A stretch of 64,000 nucleotides of DNA from Salvia splendens (Eukaryota; Streptophyta; Magnoliopsida; Lamiales; Lamiaceae), in assembly GCF_004379255.2 (NCBI RefSeq), contig NC_056036.1, positions 39,880,076 to 39,944,075 of the forward strand, given 5' to 3'. The notes under the pieces are model-generated. The model was not told where the DNA came from. It saw nothing but the letters and a program-made list of their open reading frames with translations, and ran no database searches. Numbering within the stretch: the stretch's first letter is position 1; the number at the start of each line of letters is the position of its first letter. Positions 10,820 to 23,710 of this stretch are shown piece by piece. Position numbers and translations under genes: made by a program.

Positions 10820-11954
10820 CATCGGCGGATCCAGGTGGGGTCGCGCGGGGTCGGCCGACCCCACCGGCGGTCCACCGAACATTGCCGGAAAACATCATCT
10901 TCGACCTTTGACCTGGTGCAGTTCCGTCTCCGACCCCACGGCCAGCTTCAACTCTACCCGAAGCCTTCCGCCTTTTCCAAAAACTAAGAGGAGAAAGGAA
11001 CAATACTAATAAGAATAGAGTAGAGATAGATAAGGGGAGGGGTTGCAGAAGAAGCTGATGTATTCTCAACGAAGAAGATGAACAGAGAGGTTAATATTGA
11101 TTTTTGGGCTGAGGAGCGGTTAATACTCCTATTGATTGTTGGGTTAGAAAATCTATAAGTAAAAAATCTAATTGATTGCCTCTGGTCACTCGCCGTTAAT
11201 ACTGCTTTTTCATTTAATTCGCCTGCCAATAATTTTCTAAGCCATGTAGTATTAACTTTTTTTCTCCTTAATTTTCCCACAAATTTACATAAATTCCTAA
11301 TTTATTTAAGTTTATTAGTTAAAAAAATCAGTCAATACTGTCCTTTTTAAATAATTTTATCTTTATTACAAGAGTTACAACTTTCTTTATAAATAAAAAT
11401 TCTATATTTCTACCCAATTATTATTTTGATTAAATAGAAAGTTATAGTAAGAGACTAAGATTAAGATTTTTGAGGGGCATAGGCTTTGCACAAAAAAAAT
11501 TGGTGCGTTATTGATATTCTTTTAATCATGTTTTATTATTTTTTTACTTTTATTTTGTTTATTTGACCTAATTTTTATGAATATAATAATTATATACTTA
11601 TGTTTTTTTATTATTGATTTTAATTACCATCCATATTAAATTAATGGATAAATTTATTTTAAAAATATCTTGAGTTTGTATCTGTTCTCATGAGTTTTAT
11701 CTGTTCTTCTGGTGCTAATGTTGAACACAATCAACGACTGGAAGATATGTTTGCAATTATTTCCAATGATAAAATTTCGGCCAGCTTCAAAATATGAATA
11801 TTCGTAAAAGTTAAAAATATGAACTCGTAAAAGTCAACTATCGTGATACAACAAAGATAATTTTATTTGTAATGTATTTTTATAATATATATAATATTAT
11901 TATATTAATTATCTCGTCCGACCCCATAATTTTTAAATCCTGGATCCGCCCATG
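10820..11954. mobile_element. Non-autonomous hAT-type transposon (1135 bp)
   Basis: Ends are CATCGGCGGATCCAGG and, inverted, CATGGGCGGATCCAGG. An exact 8-bp target-site duplication CTTGAAAT flanks it (10812-10819 and 11955-11962), as expected for hAT. The left terminal part is GC-rich, while the interior is AT-rich with no transposase. Open frames inside are short and unrelated to known proteins. Confidence 0.85.
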
Positions 11955-11962
11955 CTTGAAAT

Positions 11963-12633
11963 TCCCTACTTATAGTGGAAGGATGAAGTACAAATGATGC
12001 CGTTCTCTTTAAAATATCTTCAATAATGGAGGGTTATAAAATAAATTTTGGAGTTTAAATGAATTAAGAATATAAACTGAGTTTTGCATTAAATTTTGGA
12101 GCAAAGTTTAAATGCCGTTCTAACTATGATTGTACGGATTTCCCAATATAGCATCAATATAAATTGAAAAATATGCAAATAGTATTAAGAAAGTTCTTTT
12201 TGAATAATTCCCAAATTGCACCAACTTGGAATAGGATAGGAAATTGTAATTCCTCCAACAACTAACACTGAAATAGAATACTGTAATTCCACCAAAAACA
12301 TAAAGAACAAAAACTGAATTCTGTTTGCGTATAAGAATTGCTGTAATAAGCCAATCACCAATTTTCACATTGAAAGTTAAATCCAGCTACACCTACATCG
12401 ATACAAATAAAAGTCATTTCGTCTTCAAAATTAATTCACCCCTTCCTTAAAATTGGGCACTCACACATAACCAACCAAACTTGAAAATCAGTACATGCAC
12501 TTGAACTAAATCTTAAGTTGAGTACATGACTCAAACAAGTTAATTACTCTCTGTCTCTCTTAAAAATTCAATCTTTTCAAAATCCCACAATTTTATATAA
12601 GCCTACCTAGCAACCCAAATCCATACCCAAAAA
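11963..12633. other. Intergenic: desaturase upstream region
   Basis: AT-rich sequence between the hAT element and the desaturase ATG. Apart from a possible TATA box near 12594 I see no gene or known site. Confidence 0.4.
12594..12600 (+). promoter_or_regulatory. Possible TATA box of the desaturase gene
   Basis: TATATAA ends 34 bp before the ATG at 12634. If used, the leader would be only about 5-10 nt, so a more distal promoter with this as chance AT sequence is possible. Confidence 0.3.
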
Positions 12634-14037
12634 ATGACTCTTCCAGTTCCAGATGTGGTGGTGAAGAAGAAGAGTAATGTGTTTTGGGGCAGAAAGTGTA
12701 ATTCTGTGGATATTGGGATTGCTTGTTGGCTTGGGGCTATTCACTTGTTGTGTGCTTTAGGTCCTTTTACATTCAACTGGGGTGCATTTGGTGTTGCTTT
12801 GGGATTGTATGTCATCACTGGCCTTCTTGGCATCACTCTCTCTTTCCATAGAAATCTTTCTCATAAGAGCTTCAAGCTTCCCAAATGGCTTGAGTATTTC
12901 TTTGCTTACTGTGGCACTCTAGCCCTTCAGGTCTCTCTCTCCTCTCTCTATTATACTTGTATAATTCATGTATTTTGTAATTTAAGACTATGTATTTTGT
13001 TTAACAGGGGAATGCAATTGAGTGGGTGAGCACACATAGATACCACCATCAGTTTGTTGACTCAGAAAAAGATCCACACAGCCCAATTGAGGGATTTTGG
13101 TTTAGTCACATGGGTTGGCTCTTTGACACTGATCAAAGGGTGAGAATTGTCTGCATTTGGGGTGATTTTAGAAAAAAGATTCCCAGAATATTCCATGAAT
13201 GAGAAACACGCCAATTATTGACAGACAAACACGTCAATGCTATTGGCGTGTTTAATTCTTTTCTTTTAAATAAAACACATTACCGTGTTTCCCTTTTACG
13301 AATACAAAAGAAAAATGATGATATAATATCTAAAATCACCCCAAATTCAAAATTTCCAAGATTTGCCTACTATTGCATTTGTTTTTCTTATGAATAATGG
13401 AGAACATGTAAGTTTCAGTACAGGGAGAGAAACAATGTTAAGGATTTAGAGAAACAACCCTTCTATAAGTTCCTTGAGAAGACCTATATGCTTCATCAAT
13501 TGGCACTTGGAGCTTTACTCTATGCAATGGGTGGATTTCCCTACATTGTTTGGGGAGTAGTAAGTATTGTATTTCATTACATGGCACCTATCTGATTTAG
13601 GATGAGCAAAAAATTGTGAAATCTAATCTACTAAATGTAAAAAATGAGATAGGGTGTGAGGACTGTGTGGGTTTACCATATCACTTGGCTGGTGAATTCC
13701 GCGTGCCATCTTTGGGGCAAACAAGTATGGAATACCGGTGACCTATCACGAAATAACTGGTACTCCACTATATTTTACTACTTTTTTAATACAATTTCAT
13801 TGATTTTAATCTAGGAAATGGTGTTGTTTCAGGTGGGTGGCAGTGCTTGCATTTGGAGAGGGGTGGCATAACAACCACCATGCCTTTGAGCATTCAGCTA
13901 GACATGGGCTAGAGTGGTGGCAAATTGATATGACTTGGTATGCAATTAGGGTTCTTGAAGCACTTGGATTGGCCACTAATATCAAATTGTCTACACCACC
14001 ACAAAAGCAAAAGATGGCCTTTGCTACTTTTAATTAG
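12634..14037 (+). CDS. Acyl-lipid / acyl-CoA fatty acid desaturase (ADS family)
   Basis: Five exons (12634-12930, 13008-13139, 13419-13559, 13653-13759, 13833-14037), all GT-AG and in phase, encode 293 residues. The three iron-binding histidine boxes are complete: HRNLSH (72-77), HRYHH (109-113) and HNNHH (238-242). Hydrophobic stretches at about 28-70 and 160-215 fit the membrane hairpins of the family. The enzyme inserts a cis double bond (delta-9 or, in the plastid FAD5/ADS3 branch, delta-7) into saturated acyl chains, using O2 and electrons from cytochrome b5 or ferredoxin. There is no N-terminal plastid transit extension, so an ER ADS-type enzyme is more likely than FAD5. Length is normal for ADS proteins, and no defect is visible. 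Intron 2 carries a small foldback insertion. Confidence 0.93.
13155..13346. mobile_element. Small foldback MITE in desaturase intron 2
   Basis: ATTTGGGGTGATTTTAGA (13155-13172) is repeated exactly inverted at 13329-13346. An inner inverted pair, AACACGCCAAT / ATTGGCGTGTT, lies between. It is about 190 bp with no coding capacity. No clear target-site duplication. Confidence 0.6.
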
Positions 14038-16736
14038 TAATTGTATATGTACATTGAGGGACAGGGCTTTACTTTCTTTGATTGTACAAATAAGGGTCAA
14101 ATATTTTGCAAATAAATTCAGTAGTGTTAGTATAATAATTAAGAATCAGCAAAATAAATGTAAATATTAATTTGGTTTTAACTCGGAGAATCTTTCATTT
14201 CTATGGTATTCTCCCCCTTTAATTTGTATTGATCGTGATGAATAAAAGTTATAAAACCAATCATTATATTCTCAAGTAGAAGTTAATGCGTTGAAGATTA
14301 AAAATTACTCACATTACCAACCATGTCAAACATTTTCCACATTTGATGCATATTTCCATTTTTTCGTGTAAAAGAATACAACTAATATCAATAACTAATT
14401 TTTTAAACATTGTATATCAACCTGACCTTAATAAGGAGACGGTAATTTCTCAAATAATGTAATTAACTATTAAACCGAATTACCCAAAATTGTATGAGCA
14501 TTCATATTTCAATATCCTATATATCATCTATATTTCGAAATTTCTTCTAAGTTATTAATCCAACTTATTTGGCTGAAACTAATTTGATTTCGTCTATGAT
14601 ATTAATTCACTTGTTTGTTGATATTAATACCCAACCTATTTGGATGGAAAATAAAAATAACTTGGTCTTAATTGGAAATTAATCCACATGAGTCTGTTTT
14701 CTTTGTCATAAACTAGTATTTCTCTCTCTTCATTTAATTCTTTTGTGTCGAGTTTGGTAGAGAAACTGTAAAACTTTACGTTTGCGTTATTAACTTTGGT
14801 TTGGTCGGTTCATGGTTTTAAGCATTATTAACGTTATCAACAATGTATTTAAAGAACAGCAAACATTTCACATTTGATACCTTTTTACATCGATTTTTTC
14901 TTTGTTTTTTTTTTCTATTTATATATATACGTTAAAGATCGATAGTTTTTACGTCAGAATTTTCTTGCATTGACAAAAGACTAGTGGTGTTATAACAATA
15001 TTAAATATCCTACAAAAATGTAATTAAAAAGAAATAGTACTAATAAAGATCAAAATGGCATGAGCAAGCCCAACTGCATGGATCTGACCGGTTATTTAAA
15101 AAGTTCCAAATTCCTTTGCATTTTCAAGAATTTGTTATCTTCATCATTTTATTTAGGTGAAGTAAGTGAGCAAAATATTCGAAATTCTAATATTTGATTT
15201 GAATCAAATTTAAACTTAAATTTTATTTATTTTTATTTCCTTTCCAGTTTAAATTATTGGAATTTTTGATTTTTTGGTTCGGATGTACATAAAAATAGAA
15301 AAAAAAAACAAACTTAATTTTTATATTATAATTAATATTTTATTTTAACGGATGATATAATATTTAAATCACATGAAGACTGTAATTGTTTAGATGTTTT
15401 TTGTATATTTATAAAAAAATTAGTTTTATCAGTGTGGATTTCTGTTTTTCACGATCGAGTTTTAATGAGGATATTCAATTTGATTTTAATTTTAAAAAAT
15501 TTAACCTTTTCGTTTGGATTGATTGGGGCAAAAATAAAATTAAAAGCCGAATTAAATAATTAAATTCTTTAGTAGTATAATTAATTGAAGATACAGGTTC
15601 AGGCATATATGTAGAAGCAAACTTGTTAACAAGTATTTTAAATCAATCTTTTCCAGCAAATCTTGTTCAATGGATATGAAATAAAGTTGATTCAATCTTT
15701 CTTGAGACATTGGATGACCACAAATATATAGGTTACGCTTCAAGTTTCTTTGATTCAGATGCACTGTAATAGGAAATATACATAAAATTCTATAAATATA
15801 TAATAGTACTAATTAGTATACATAAAATTCTATAAAAAATACTAATTTATCCCTTAGGGCTTATCTCTTGAAACAACACTACTAGACCATCGAGATTACT
15901 AAACCCTTGTAATTAATACCCTAAAAGTAGAATTTTCAAATTCATAGCACTTTTTATTCAAAAAAGTTCAGAATAGATTAATAATACAACATAAACAAAC
16001 ATAGTTACTACGAGGGTTGCCACTTGTTAATCAACAATGAATTAAATTTTAAACATTTTCTTATAAACAAGATGGGAATGTTATGTACGGACCATCATCG
16101 AGCAACGAGTCGATTCCACTAATTTGAAGCAAAGCTTTTCGAATATCATTATTTGATTTATTAATGATTAGTTAATTAGGTGAAGCGATTTACAAGGTAA
16201 AGTTGAAAAGAATAAATCCAACATTTAGAATTTCAAAGCTAAAAGCTGAAATTGAGTGTGTTGCTATGTTTGAATGATTTAGAAATGGAGAGAGAGAGAG
16301 AGCACAAGCGAAAGCATTATGATTGTGATTATGAATTTTATGTTTTATAATTGTAATTAGTATTTAATAATTGCAGTTCGTTTGTCATCATCATCATCTC
16401 ATGCCACTTCTTGTTAAATGTTCCTTAGAAATATTACAACATTCTTTTCGTAATCATTATTTTATAGTCATTAATCCATAGTTCATCTGCCAATTGTCGT
16501 TTAGTTTCTTGCTTTGGTCCAAAATAGTGACATCTGCTTACGTCATCCAAGCATGCATATAATTCCATCTTTAAGTTTCGAAAAAATTTACACGTAGTAT
16601 AATCTTCAATTTATATATCAGTGTAAATTATCTTTGTGTTATGATTCTACTCACGTTGTTCCGAAACTTCCGAAAGTACTGTATTTCATGATTGTTAAAC
16701 GGTATAAACTTGTGTATTCCAAATAATTGATAAATA
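14038..16736. other. Long AT-rich intergenic stretch, nothing recognised
   Basis: About 2.7 kb past the desaturase gene. I see only homopolymer and AT runs, a GA-rich run near 16290 and short chance ORFs. No splice-consistent coding, RNA gene or transposon ends. Confidence 0.4.
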
Positions 16737-16982
16737 CTTCATTCGTCCGCCATTAGGAGTCTCATTTCTTGGCGACACAAATTTTAAGAAATGTCAAGAA
16801 TGTGGGTGGAAAAAAGTTAGTGGAATATGTGCTATATATATTAATTTTAAAAGAAATGTGAGTAGAATGAGTTAGTGGAATGTGAGACCCTATTGCCATT
16901 TATGGTAAAAGTGAACCGGAACTCATATTCGTGGACGGACTAAAATGAAAAAAATGAGACTTTTATTTGCGGACGGAGGGAG
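16737..16982. mobile_element. Stowaway-type MITE
   Basis: Starts CTTCATTCGTCCGCC and ends GCGGACGGAGGGAG, flanked by TA (16735-16736 and 16983-16984). Non-coding. Confidence 0.8.
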
Positions 16983-17276
16983 TATTGTTTATTCTATGAA
17001 TTTGCCAATATCTTTTTATCAAGCCTTTTAAGATGAATTTGGAAAGAGTTGATGTTTTTTCAACTTGGACCAACCCCTATATGAAAGCACATCAAATTTA
17101 AATTTCAAATATACTGTTGATGTCTGTTGTTGTCATTTTACTAGCCGAGGATACTCGATAATAAGAAGGTATATTATTCCATCCATCACATAATATATGT
17201 CACACTTCCTTTTTAGTTTGTCCGGTAAAATATGTCGCATTTCCTTTTTAAAAAAAAGCTCTCTCTCAAATTAATA

Positions 17277-17528
17277 CTCCCTCCATTCATAGTAATAGAG
17301 TCATTTTGCCATTTTGGTACGTTCCATAGTAATAGAGTCATTTTCCTTTTTAGTAAAAGTCAACACATTTTTCCACACATACTTTAATCTCTCTTACTTT
17401 TTTCTCTTTTCATCTCTCTACCTTTTTCATTTTCCACTTTATTCTCCCTTTATTTAACTCACATAACACAATTTTTCTTAATCTTTTTGTCGAAAAGAAA
17501 CGCCTCCATTACTATGGAACAAAGGGAG
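17277..17528. mobile_element. Stowaway-type MITE
   Basis: Starts CTCCCTCCATTCATAGTAAT and ends ATTACTATGGAACAAAGGGAG, with TA at 17275-17276 and 17529-17530. It is a different subfamily from the one at 16737, by its internal GTAATAGAGTC motif. Confidence 0.83.
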
Positions 17529-17530
17529 TA

Positions 17531-18808
17531 TAAATATAATATAATTTTCTCTCTCCACTTAACACTTAAAACAATATCTCATAAAATCTCATGTCATTAT
17601 CGAAGTGTGTCATTTATTTTTAAATGGAGGGAATACAATTTAGTAGTCAAGGAGTCAAGAACCCTAACCGAGCACAATCAAATTTACGTAAGGTCTGGAA
17701 ATTGAATTTCCTTGAATTGTCATTTCAATCTTTAATGTACCTTTATTCCAATAAAATTTGATATGACATACTGCTATATTAAGAAGAAGAAAAGAAAGAA
17801 ATATAAAGTTTGTCTTATTGTGTGTGGGTGGAAGCATGCCTTGTGAGTCGATCGAGGTTTCTTTAAATAATGCTTAGTTCTCAATCTACTATGTTAAAAA
17901 ATACTTTTGCACATACTTGTTAATTACTTGTTAAAATTTAATATTATGAGATAACGAAAACCGTGAAAAGTGAAACATATAAGACACATGCGCACGTTTT
18001 CTTTTTTAGAAATACTAATACAAAAACTTAGAAGCTCAACCACTAAATAAATTCAAATGCAAAAAAGGCATTTACGGTTGATCTGTCATACATATATAAG
18101 TTTAACGTAATTGAAAACATTAAGGTTGGGAATGTGATCTTTTGAGTAATTAGGGATTATTATGAGAAAATGTATGAAACATGGGAATATAACATGCCAC
18201 GAAACAAACAAATGAGAAATCAATGGTCAATTTACCTAATAATAGAGTGAGCTTCAAAATTAGTCTCGGAAAAAAAAACATTTTGCATCTTTTAGGTGAA
18301 TGAAAAATGTTGTCGCATATATTTGGAAAATGAAAATATCAAAATAGGCCCTTATTTTTCAATTTTACCTCGAGCCCAAGAAAGAGTAAAAAGAACTTAA
18401 TTTGAAACAGAAAATAAAATATGCCCGAAATATTTATCATTGTGTTTCTAAAAGATGAATCCTATATTAATGGTGGATTGAATTTCGTGGATGAATGTAG
18501 AGTCCAAAAGTTTAAATGGATAGAAAATCAAAGTATATTTTCATTGCCTTTTTCAAGGGCTCAAGAATAACTAGAAAATAAAAATCGGTTTAGATTTTTT
18601 TCATTTTGAAATTTTATTTGATGATGTATCCATCAATTAGTCTACAATTTAGGAAATGGACTTCGTTTACATATGATAATCAATTGATTATATTTTCTCA
18701 CAATATAATCACCAGATTATAAAATACAAACCTTGAAACAAAATATCTTATTCTCTAGAGCCGGAGAAAATAATTCTTGATACATAATCAACTCAAATGC
18801 ATGCTTTC

Positions 18809-18856
<48 letters not shown>

Positions 18857-18969
18857 TCCAGAAATAAGTACAGTAAATGAGTAAATACTAGGAAAATGTC
18901 AGAAATTCGATTTTATTGTGGGTGTGGATTTTTGTTGTTGAAGAAGACAAAACGGGTCTACCTGTGTGG
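17531..18969. other. AT-rich intergenic; (AT)n upstream of the AHP6-like gene
   Basis: No gene recognised. A long pure (AT)n microsatellite lies at about 18811-18853, some 120 bp before the AHP6-like start codon, where it could affect the promoter. Confidence 0.5.
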
Positions 18970-19507
18970 ATGTTGGGACTCAGTCTCGACCAGCTGCGTG
19001 CTGACATATTGGACGAGCAATTCTTGCAGTTGCAGCAGCTCCAAGATGAATCTTCCCCCAACTTTGTCTCTGAGGTTGTCAACATCTATTTATTGTGCAT
19101 GGTGGATAGAGAGCTGTGTGACTACAAGAAGATGGGAATCCACTTGAATCAGTTGATGGGAAGCAGCTCCAGCATCGGCGCCCAACGCCTCCGAAACGTC
19201 TGCCTCGCCTTTCGCGCCGCTCCCGACCACAACAATCGCCCCGGGTTCGTCTCATTCCAATGTCCCACATCCGCTTAACTTCTTTTATTAATTCAACACA
19301 TAAATTAATTGAAAACAGATGCTTAAGGGCTTTGGAGCTGTTGGAATATGAATACTGTTACCTCAAAAACAAGCTGCATGAACTGTTCCAGGTATATATT
19401 ACTATCATTATGACAATGCCATGCAATTGTATCTATATGAGATTTACTCCTACTTCATTTGTGTTGATTAGATTGAGCAGCAGAGAATGCTGGCACCAAC
19501 ACCTTGA
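18970..19507 (+). CDS. AHP6-like pseudo histidine-phosphotransfer protein, shortened
   Basis: Exons 18970-19244, 19319-19391 and 19472-19507 join in phase to 127 residues starting MLGLSLDQLRADI. The HPt core is clear: LDEQFLQLQQLQDESSPNF, then HLNQLMGSSSSIGAQR, then CLRALELLEYEYCYLKNKL. True AHPs have a phospho-accepting His before Q-x-K-GSSSS. Here that place is Asn (residue 60), as in Arabidopsis AHP6, a cytokinin-signalling inhibitor that cannot relay phosphate. Compared from memory with AHP6 (about 154 residues), roughly 12 residues are missing after RADI and roughly 14 after NIY, both in frame, with no introns at those places although downstream introns remain. Loss of these helix parts may disrupt the four-helix bundle. 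It may therefore be a decaying copy or a divergent short form. Confidence 0.75.
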
Positions 19508-19786
19508 CAATCCTCAAGGCTGAATGCCTAGCTAGCTCTTAAAAGGTTAATGGAAGATAGTGACACAATTTCACCTGCAATCAATGCATGCAACCCCACT
19601 TTTCTTTAATTGGTAGCAATTAATTCAGCAGCTGCTTCTCATTCCCACTTCCAACAAACTAGGCTTTCAGCTTTTTCTAGTACAACACCAACATATAGTA
19701 GTTGCTTATTTACTGCTTCTTTTGAAGACTGTAATCCACAACTCTAAACCAATATACCTACTGTCCCTTCCCTTTTACTTAGTGTG

Positions 19787-19818
<32 letters not shown>

Positions 19819-20205
19819 AAATTCTGTTGTCAATCAAGGACTAAATGTTGGTTGCAGATTATCAAAAAAACACAGTTACTGTCCTGCTTAGGGGAATTGA
19901 AACTCAAATTTATATTATTTCACTCAGGAATTTCATGTTTGATTTCAATATTGACATGTGTATTGTCAACAAAGACAAATGTGCTTTTGTTTACATGATA
20001 GGTAAGGGAATGCCAAAAGATGTATATCTAAATCAAACATTTTTCACCACTCAAATACTTAAAACAATTATAGTACTTAAAATAAGTTGGGATGAAATTT
20101 TACAAAAAATTATATACTAATGTGCTGAGAATACAATATGTTTTAGTTAAGGGTGATTAGGTAAAAATATGTGGTACATTAATTTATAAAACCATGTTCT
20201 ATAAG
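19508..20205. other. Intergenic with (GT)n
   Basis: Downstream of the AHP6-like gene. A (GT)n microsatellite lies at about 19782-19818. No gene recognised. Confidence 0.4.
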
Positions 20206-20210
20206 TATCA

Positions 20211-20642
20211 TGATAGGAATAACGATCCTAACGAGAACTGAGAGCACACGTTGTAGCAAAAATAATGAAACAAAAGTAACCGAGAGCTTAAGATGAAAAA
20301 AAGGTTTTTATTTCTTTAATTCTCAATGACTCGATCTATGGAGATTATATAGTATTTATAGAGATCCCAACAAAACTTGACTCAATTTTAAAAGGAAAAG
20401 GAACGACAAAAATAAGAAAACAAATAAAAAAAATAAGAAAACAAATAAAAAAGAAATCAAAACAAATCTATCTCTAATGGCTGACATAATCCCGATACTT
20501 AGAAGGTCGGGACGCGTTTCTCCTTGGTCGATCCATCTTGGTTCCTCTACTCTTCGGTGTACCTCTTTTACACACCTCCACCTCCTCGTCTACTTCCTCG
20601 TCTATCACGGATGTATCATGGGCATTGGTTGAGGTTGTATCA
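20211..20642 (-). repeat. 3' LTR of the Gypsy element
   Basis: 432 bp, bounded by TG...CA. On the minus strand the first part of this LTR encodes the last residues of the pol frame. Confidence 0.9.
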
Positions 20643-21660
20643 ACTCCCCCTCCCATAGCAACGGCCTTGTCCTCAAGGCGGAGATGAGGAAAACGAGTCT
20701 TCAATAGCTCTTCCGGCTCCCACGAAGGCACATCATCCGCGTCAGAAGGTGAGGGGCGAGCATAGGTATCGAACAAACTTGGTGGTTCTTGGCCGTAGAG
20801 TGCTTTAAAGGGCGACATCCCTATGCTCGAGTTGACGCTGCAATTGAGAGCCAATTCTGCCCAAGGCAAAAGGGCAAACCAACGCTTCGGGCGATCATAG
20901 ACAAAGGCGAGCAGATATTGTTCCAAGGCACGGTTCGTCACATCCTAATGCCCGTCCGTCTGTGGGTGATAAGCAGTAGTAAACTGTAACTTAGTCCCAC
21001 TTAAGGACAACAATTCCTCCCAAAAGTCGCTCATGAAAATCGAGTCTCGATCCGAGAGGAGCTTCTTGGGAAATCCGTGTAGTTTGACCACCGTATCAAC
21101 AAAGAGCCGCGCGACTGTTGGAGCGTCGAACCCTATCTTTAAAGCACCAAAATGCGGGTATTTAGAGAGTCGGTCGACCACAACCATAATCGCCGAGTAA
21201 CCAAAAGAAGGGGGTAGCCCTATAATGAAATCCATGGATGCCGTCTCCCAAACCATATTTGGGATTGGCAACGGCTATATCAGTCCGTATGGCTTATCAC
21301 GAACGTATTTCGTAGCTTGGTACGCGAAACATGCACTGACATAATCGCGAACATCACGGGCAAAGGTGGGGCGTTCCCCCGGATGGCCGGCCGTCGGCGC
21401 GTCATGACACTCCTCCAAGATTGCCCTACATACCGTCAATTCGTGACTTATCAATAAGCGTCGTTTGAAATACAGAAGACCATTAGTGGCAGAAACGTGT
21501 TTCGGTCCCTGGCCTGCAGCCACCAACGCATGCAGTTTCACCAACTCCGGGAGCGAAGAATTTTCCGCTCGGATAACCTCCAAAACTGCCGGCATAGGCC
21601 TTGCATACAATTCAAAAATGTTCGGCGCGTCTGGTCTGGAATCGTCCCCTTGACGAGATA
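20474..21660 (-). pseudogene. Gypsy integrase and pol C-terminus
   Basis: The catalytic core is visible: MDFIIGLPPSFGYSAIMVVV, LLSDRDSIFMSDFW, YHPQTDGH and ALEQYLLAF. A stop follows QTDGH, and the expected third acidic residue is Asp rather than Glu. A stop also lies near 21272. The tail after ALYGQEPPSLF is short and leads directly to PHLRLEDKAVAMGGG, so the usual C-terminal (chromodomain-type) region appears lost. The frame runs on into the LTR to 20474. Confidence 0.82.
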
Positions 21661-22813
21661 ACGCGTCCGCCACCTTGTTTGCTGCCCCGGCTTTGTACTC
21701 GATAGTAAACTTAAACCCCATAAGCTTTCTCACATAAAATTGTTGGTCAGGCATCTGTACTACTTGTGAAAGTAATTCTATAAGACTTCGCTGATCAGTC
21801 CTGATTATGAACTCGCGTCTCAGCAGATATTGACGCCATTTTTGTACCGCTTCGACTATTGCGTAGAGCTCTTTATGGTACGTCGAAGCAAGGCGGCAAC
21901 GCGGGCCCAATTTTTTGCTAAAATATGCGATCAGATGATTATGCTGCATCAAAACTGCTCCTATTCCAAAATCCGATGAATCTGTTTCGACGATGAATGT
22001 GATAGAGAAATCCGGTAGACGCAGAACCGGAGTAGAGCTCATGGCCTCCTTTAAATCGGCGAAGCTCTTCGTCACGGCCTCAAACCACAGAAACAAGTCC
22101 TTTTTCAACAGCTCTGTCAAAGGGGCCGCTATGAGAGAATAATTCTTGACGAAATGACGATAATACTGAGTTAATCCTAGAAAACCGAGAAGCTATTTGG
22201 CAGTGGTAGGCGTGGGCCATGCAATCATGGCGTCGATCTTAGCCGGATCCGCATGCAGCTCTCTTGCGGCGATAATATGGCCTAAGTAATCAATGGAGGC
22301 CACCCCAAATGAGCATTTAGATTGCTTAATATAAAATAAATTGGCCTGGAGTGTAGTGAGAACCTCCGTGATGTGCCTTATGTAATCGTCCATTGTACTG
22401 CTATAGACCAGGAAGTCGTCGAAGAAGACTATGACAAACTTTCAAAGGAACGGCTGAAAGATACTGTTCATGGCGGCCTGGAATGTTGAAGGGGCATTTG
22501 TGAGTCCAAATAGCATGACGAGGAACTCGAAATGGCCGTCGTGCGTGCAGAAAGTTGTCTTGTGGGTATCATCCACATGCATCCTGATCTGATGATACCC
22601 AGAACGGAGATCCAGTTTGGAGAAAATTTGGGCCGCGTGTAGCTTGTCAAAAAGCTCGTCAGTAGTGGGTATCAGAAAGTGATCGGGCGTCGTTGCAGCG
22701 TTTAGAGCGCGATAATCGACACAGAAATGAAAGGATCCATCTTTCTTGCTAACCAGTAAGACCGGTGATGAGAAGGGGTTCGTGCTAGGCTGTATTACCC
22801 CTTGTTGAAGCAT
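21275..22813 (-). pseudogene. Gypsy reverse transcriptase and RNase H
   Basis: RT motifs are in order: [18 protein letters not shown], then [14 protein letters not shown], then [12 protein letters not shown], then the catalytic VIVFFDDFLVYS. RNase H follows (FIVETDSSDFGIGAVLMQ, ELYAIVEAVQKW, IIRTDQRSL). In-frame stops lie near 22441 (TGA, just before the FFDD motif) and 22195 (TAG), so no full polymerase can be made. Confidence 0.88.
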
Positions 22814-23290
22814 GTCCTAGACTTGTTTTTCGATCTCCGTCTTTTGAAAATAAGGGTAACGGTAAGGTCTAACGTTTATAGGAGTGGTGGATTGTGCAAG
22901 ATGGATTCTATTGTCCCAACGACGAGTGGGTGGCAGGCCCGAGGGGACAGTGAAAACGGACTCGAAGGCTGATAGTGTATCGGCCAACAAAGGATTTACA
23001 GGCAGCATTGGTGCTTTATCCGTCTCTGCAGCGCAATCAACATGGATGAGTTCAAACATTTGGGCCTCCAGCTCCTAAGCGATTAACGAAAATAAGTTGT
23101 TGTAAGAGACCTTGCGCGGTGGGCTGTCCTCCCCTTGCAAGCATACCGGCCCACTGTCAAGTTCAAACTTCATAAGCATGGTTCTATAATTCTTAGTGAC
23201 ATCGCCCAAGTTCTGAAGCCACTGCACACCCAAAACTACATTCGGTCCGTCAATCTATGACAGAAATAGATCGATACTGAAGGCGTGGCC

Positions 23291-23710
23291 TTATACGGCT
23301 ATGGGGGTGCCCAAACTCACGTAATCACATCTCAGGGACGCGCCATTCCCCACAAACACTCGGAATGGGAAAATAACGTGGAGAGGTAAACATAATCTCT
23401 CAGCTACGGCTGGCCTTATGAAATTGTGGGTACTGTCTCCGTCAATTAGTACAGATAAAGGGGTATCATTGATGTGTCCGGTAGGGCGAATGGAGCGCGG
23501 CTTAATCTTGGGGCCTATGACAAAGATCCGAGAGACATCCCCCGTGATTGCCATATTTGTCCCATCCTCATCCGAATTTTTGTGTCTCGGGTTGCCTGTC
23601 TCCTCATCGTCACTGTCTGCCCCAACTAGAACATAGAACTTCTTTGCACAAACATGATCCGGCGTATATTTTTCTGGACAGTACCAGCATAGGCCGCGCG
23701 CCGTCCTCTC
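23291..23710 (-). pseudogene. Gypsy zinc knuckle and aspartic protease
   Basis: A zinc-knuckle-like segment (CWYCPEKYTPDHVC, near 23660-23695) is followed by a protease domain ending at 23291. The active-site motif reads LIDGDSTHNF, where the family usually has Asp-Ser/Thr-Gly. That change alone should impair the protease. Confidence 0.7.

Noticed and set aside
10809..11069. Minus-strand ORF with a hydrophobic stretch
   Set aside because: It lies within the terminal GC-rich part of the hAT element and crosses its boundary; no family resemblance.
12120..12368. Minus-strand ORF upstream of the desaturase
   Set aside because: Low-complexity AT-rich translation, no domain and no splice context.
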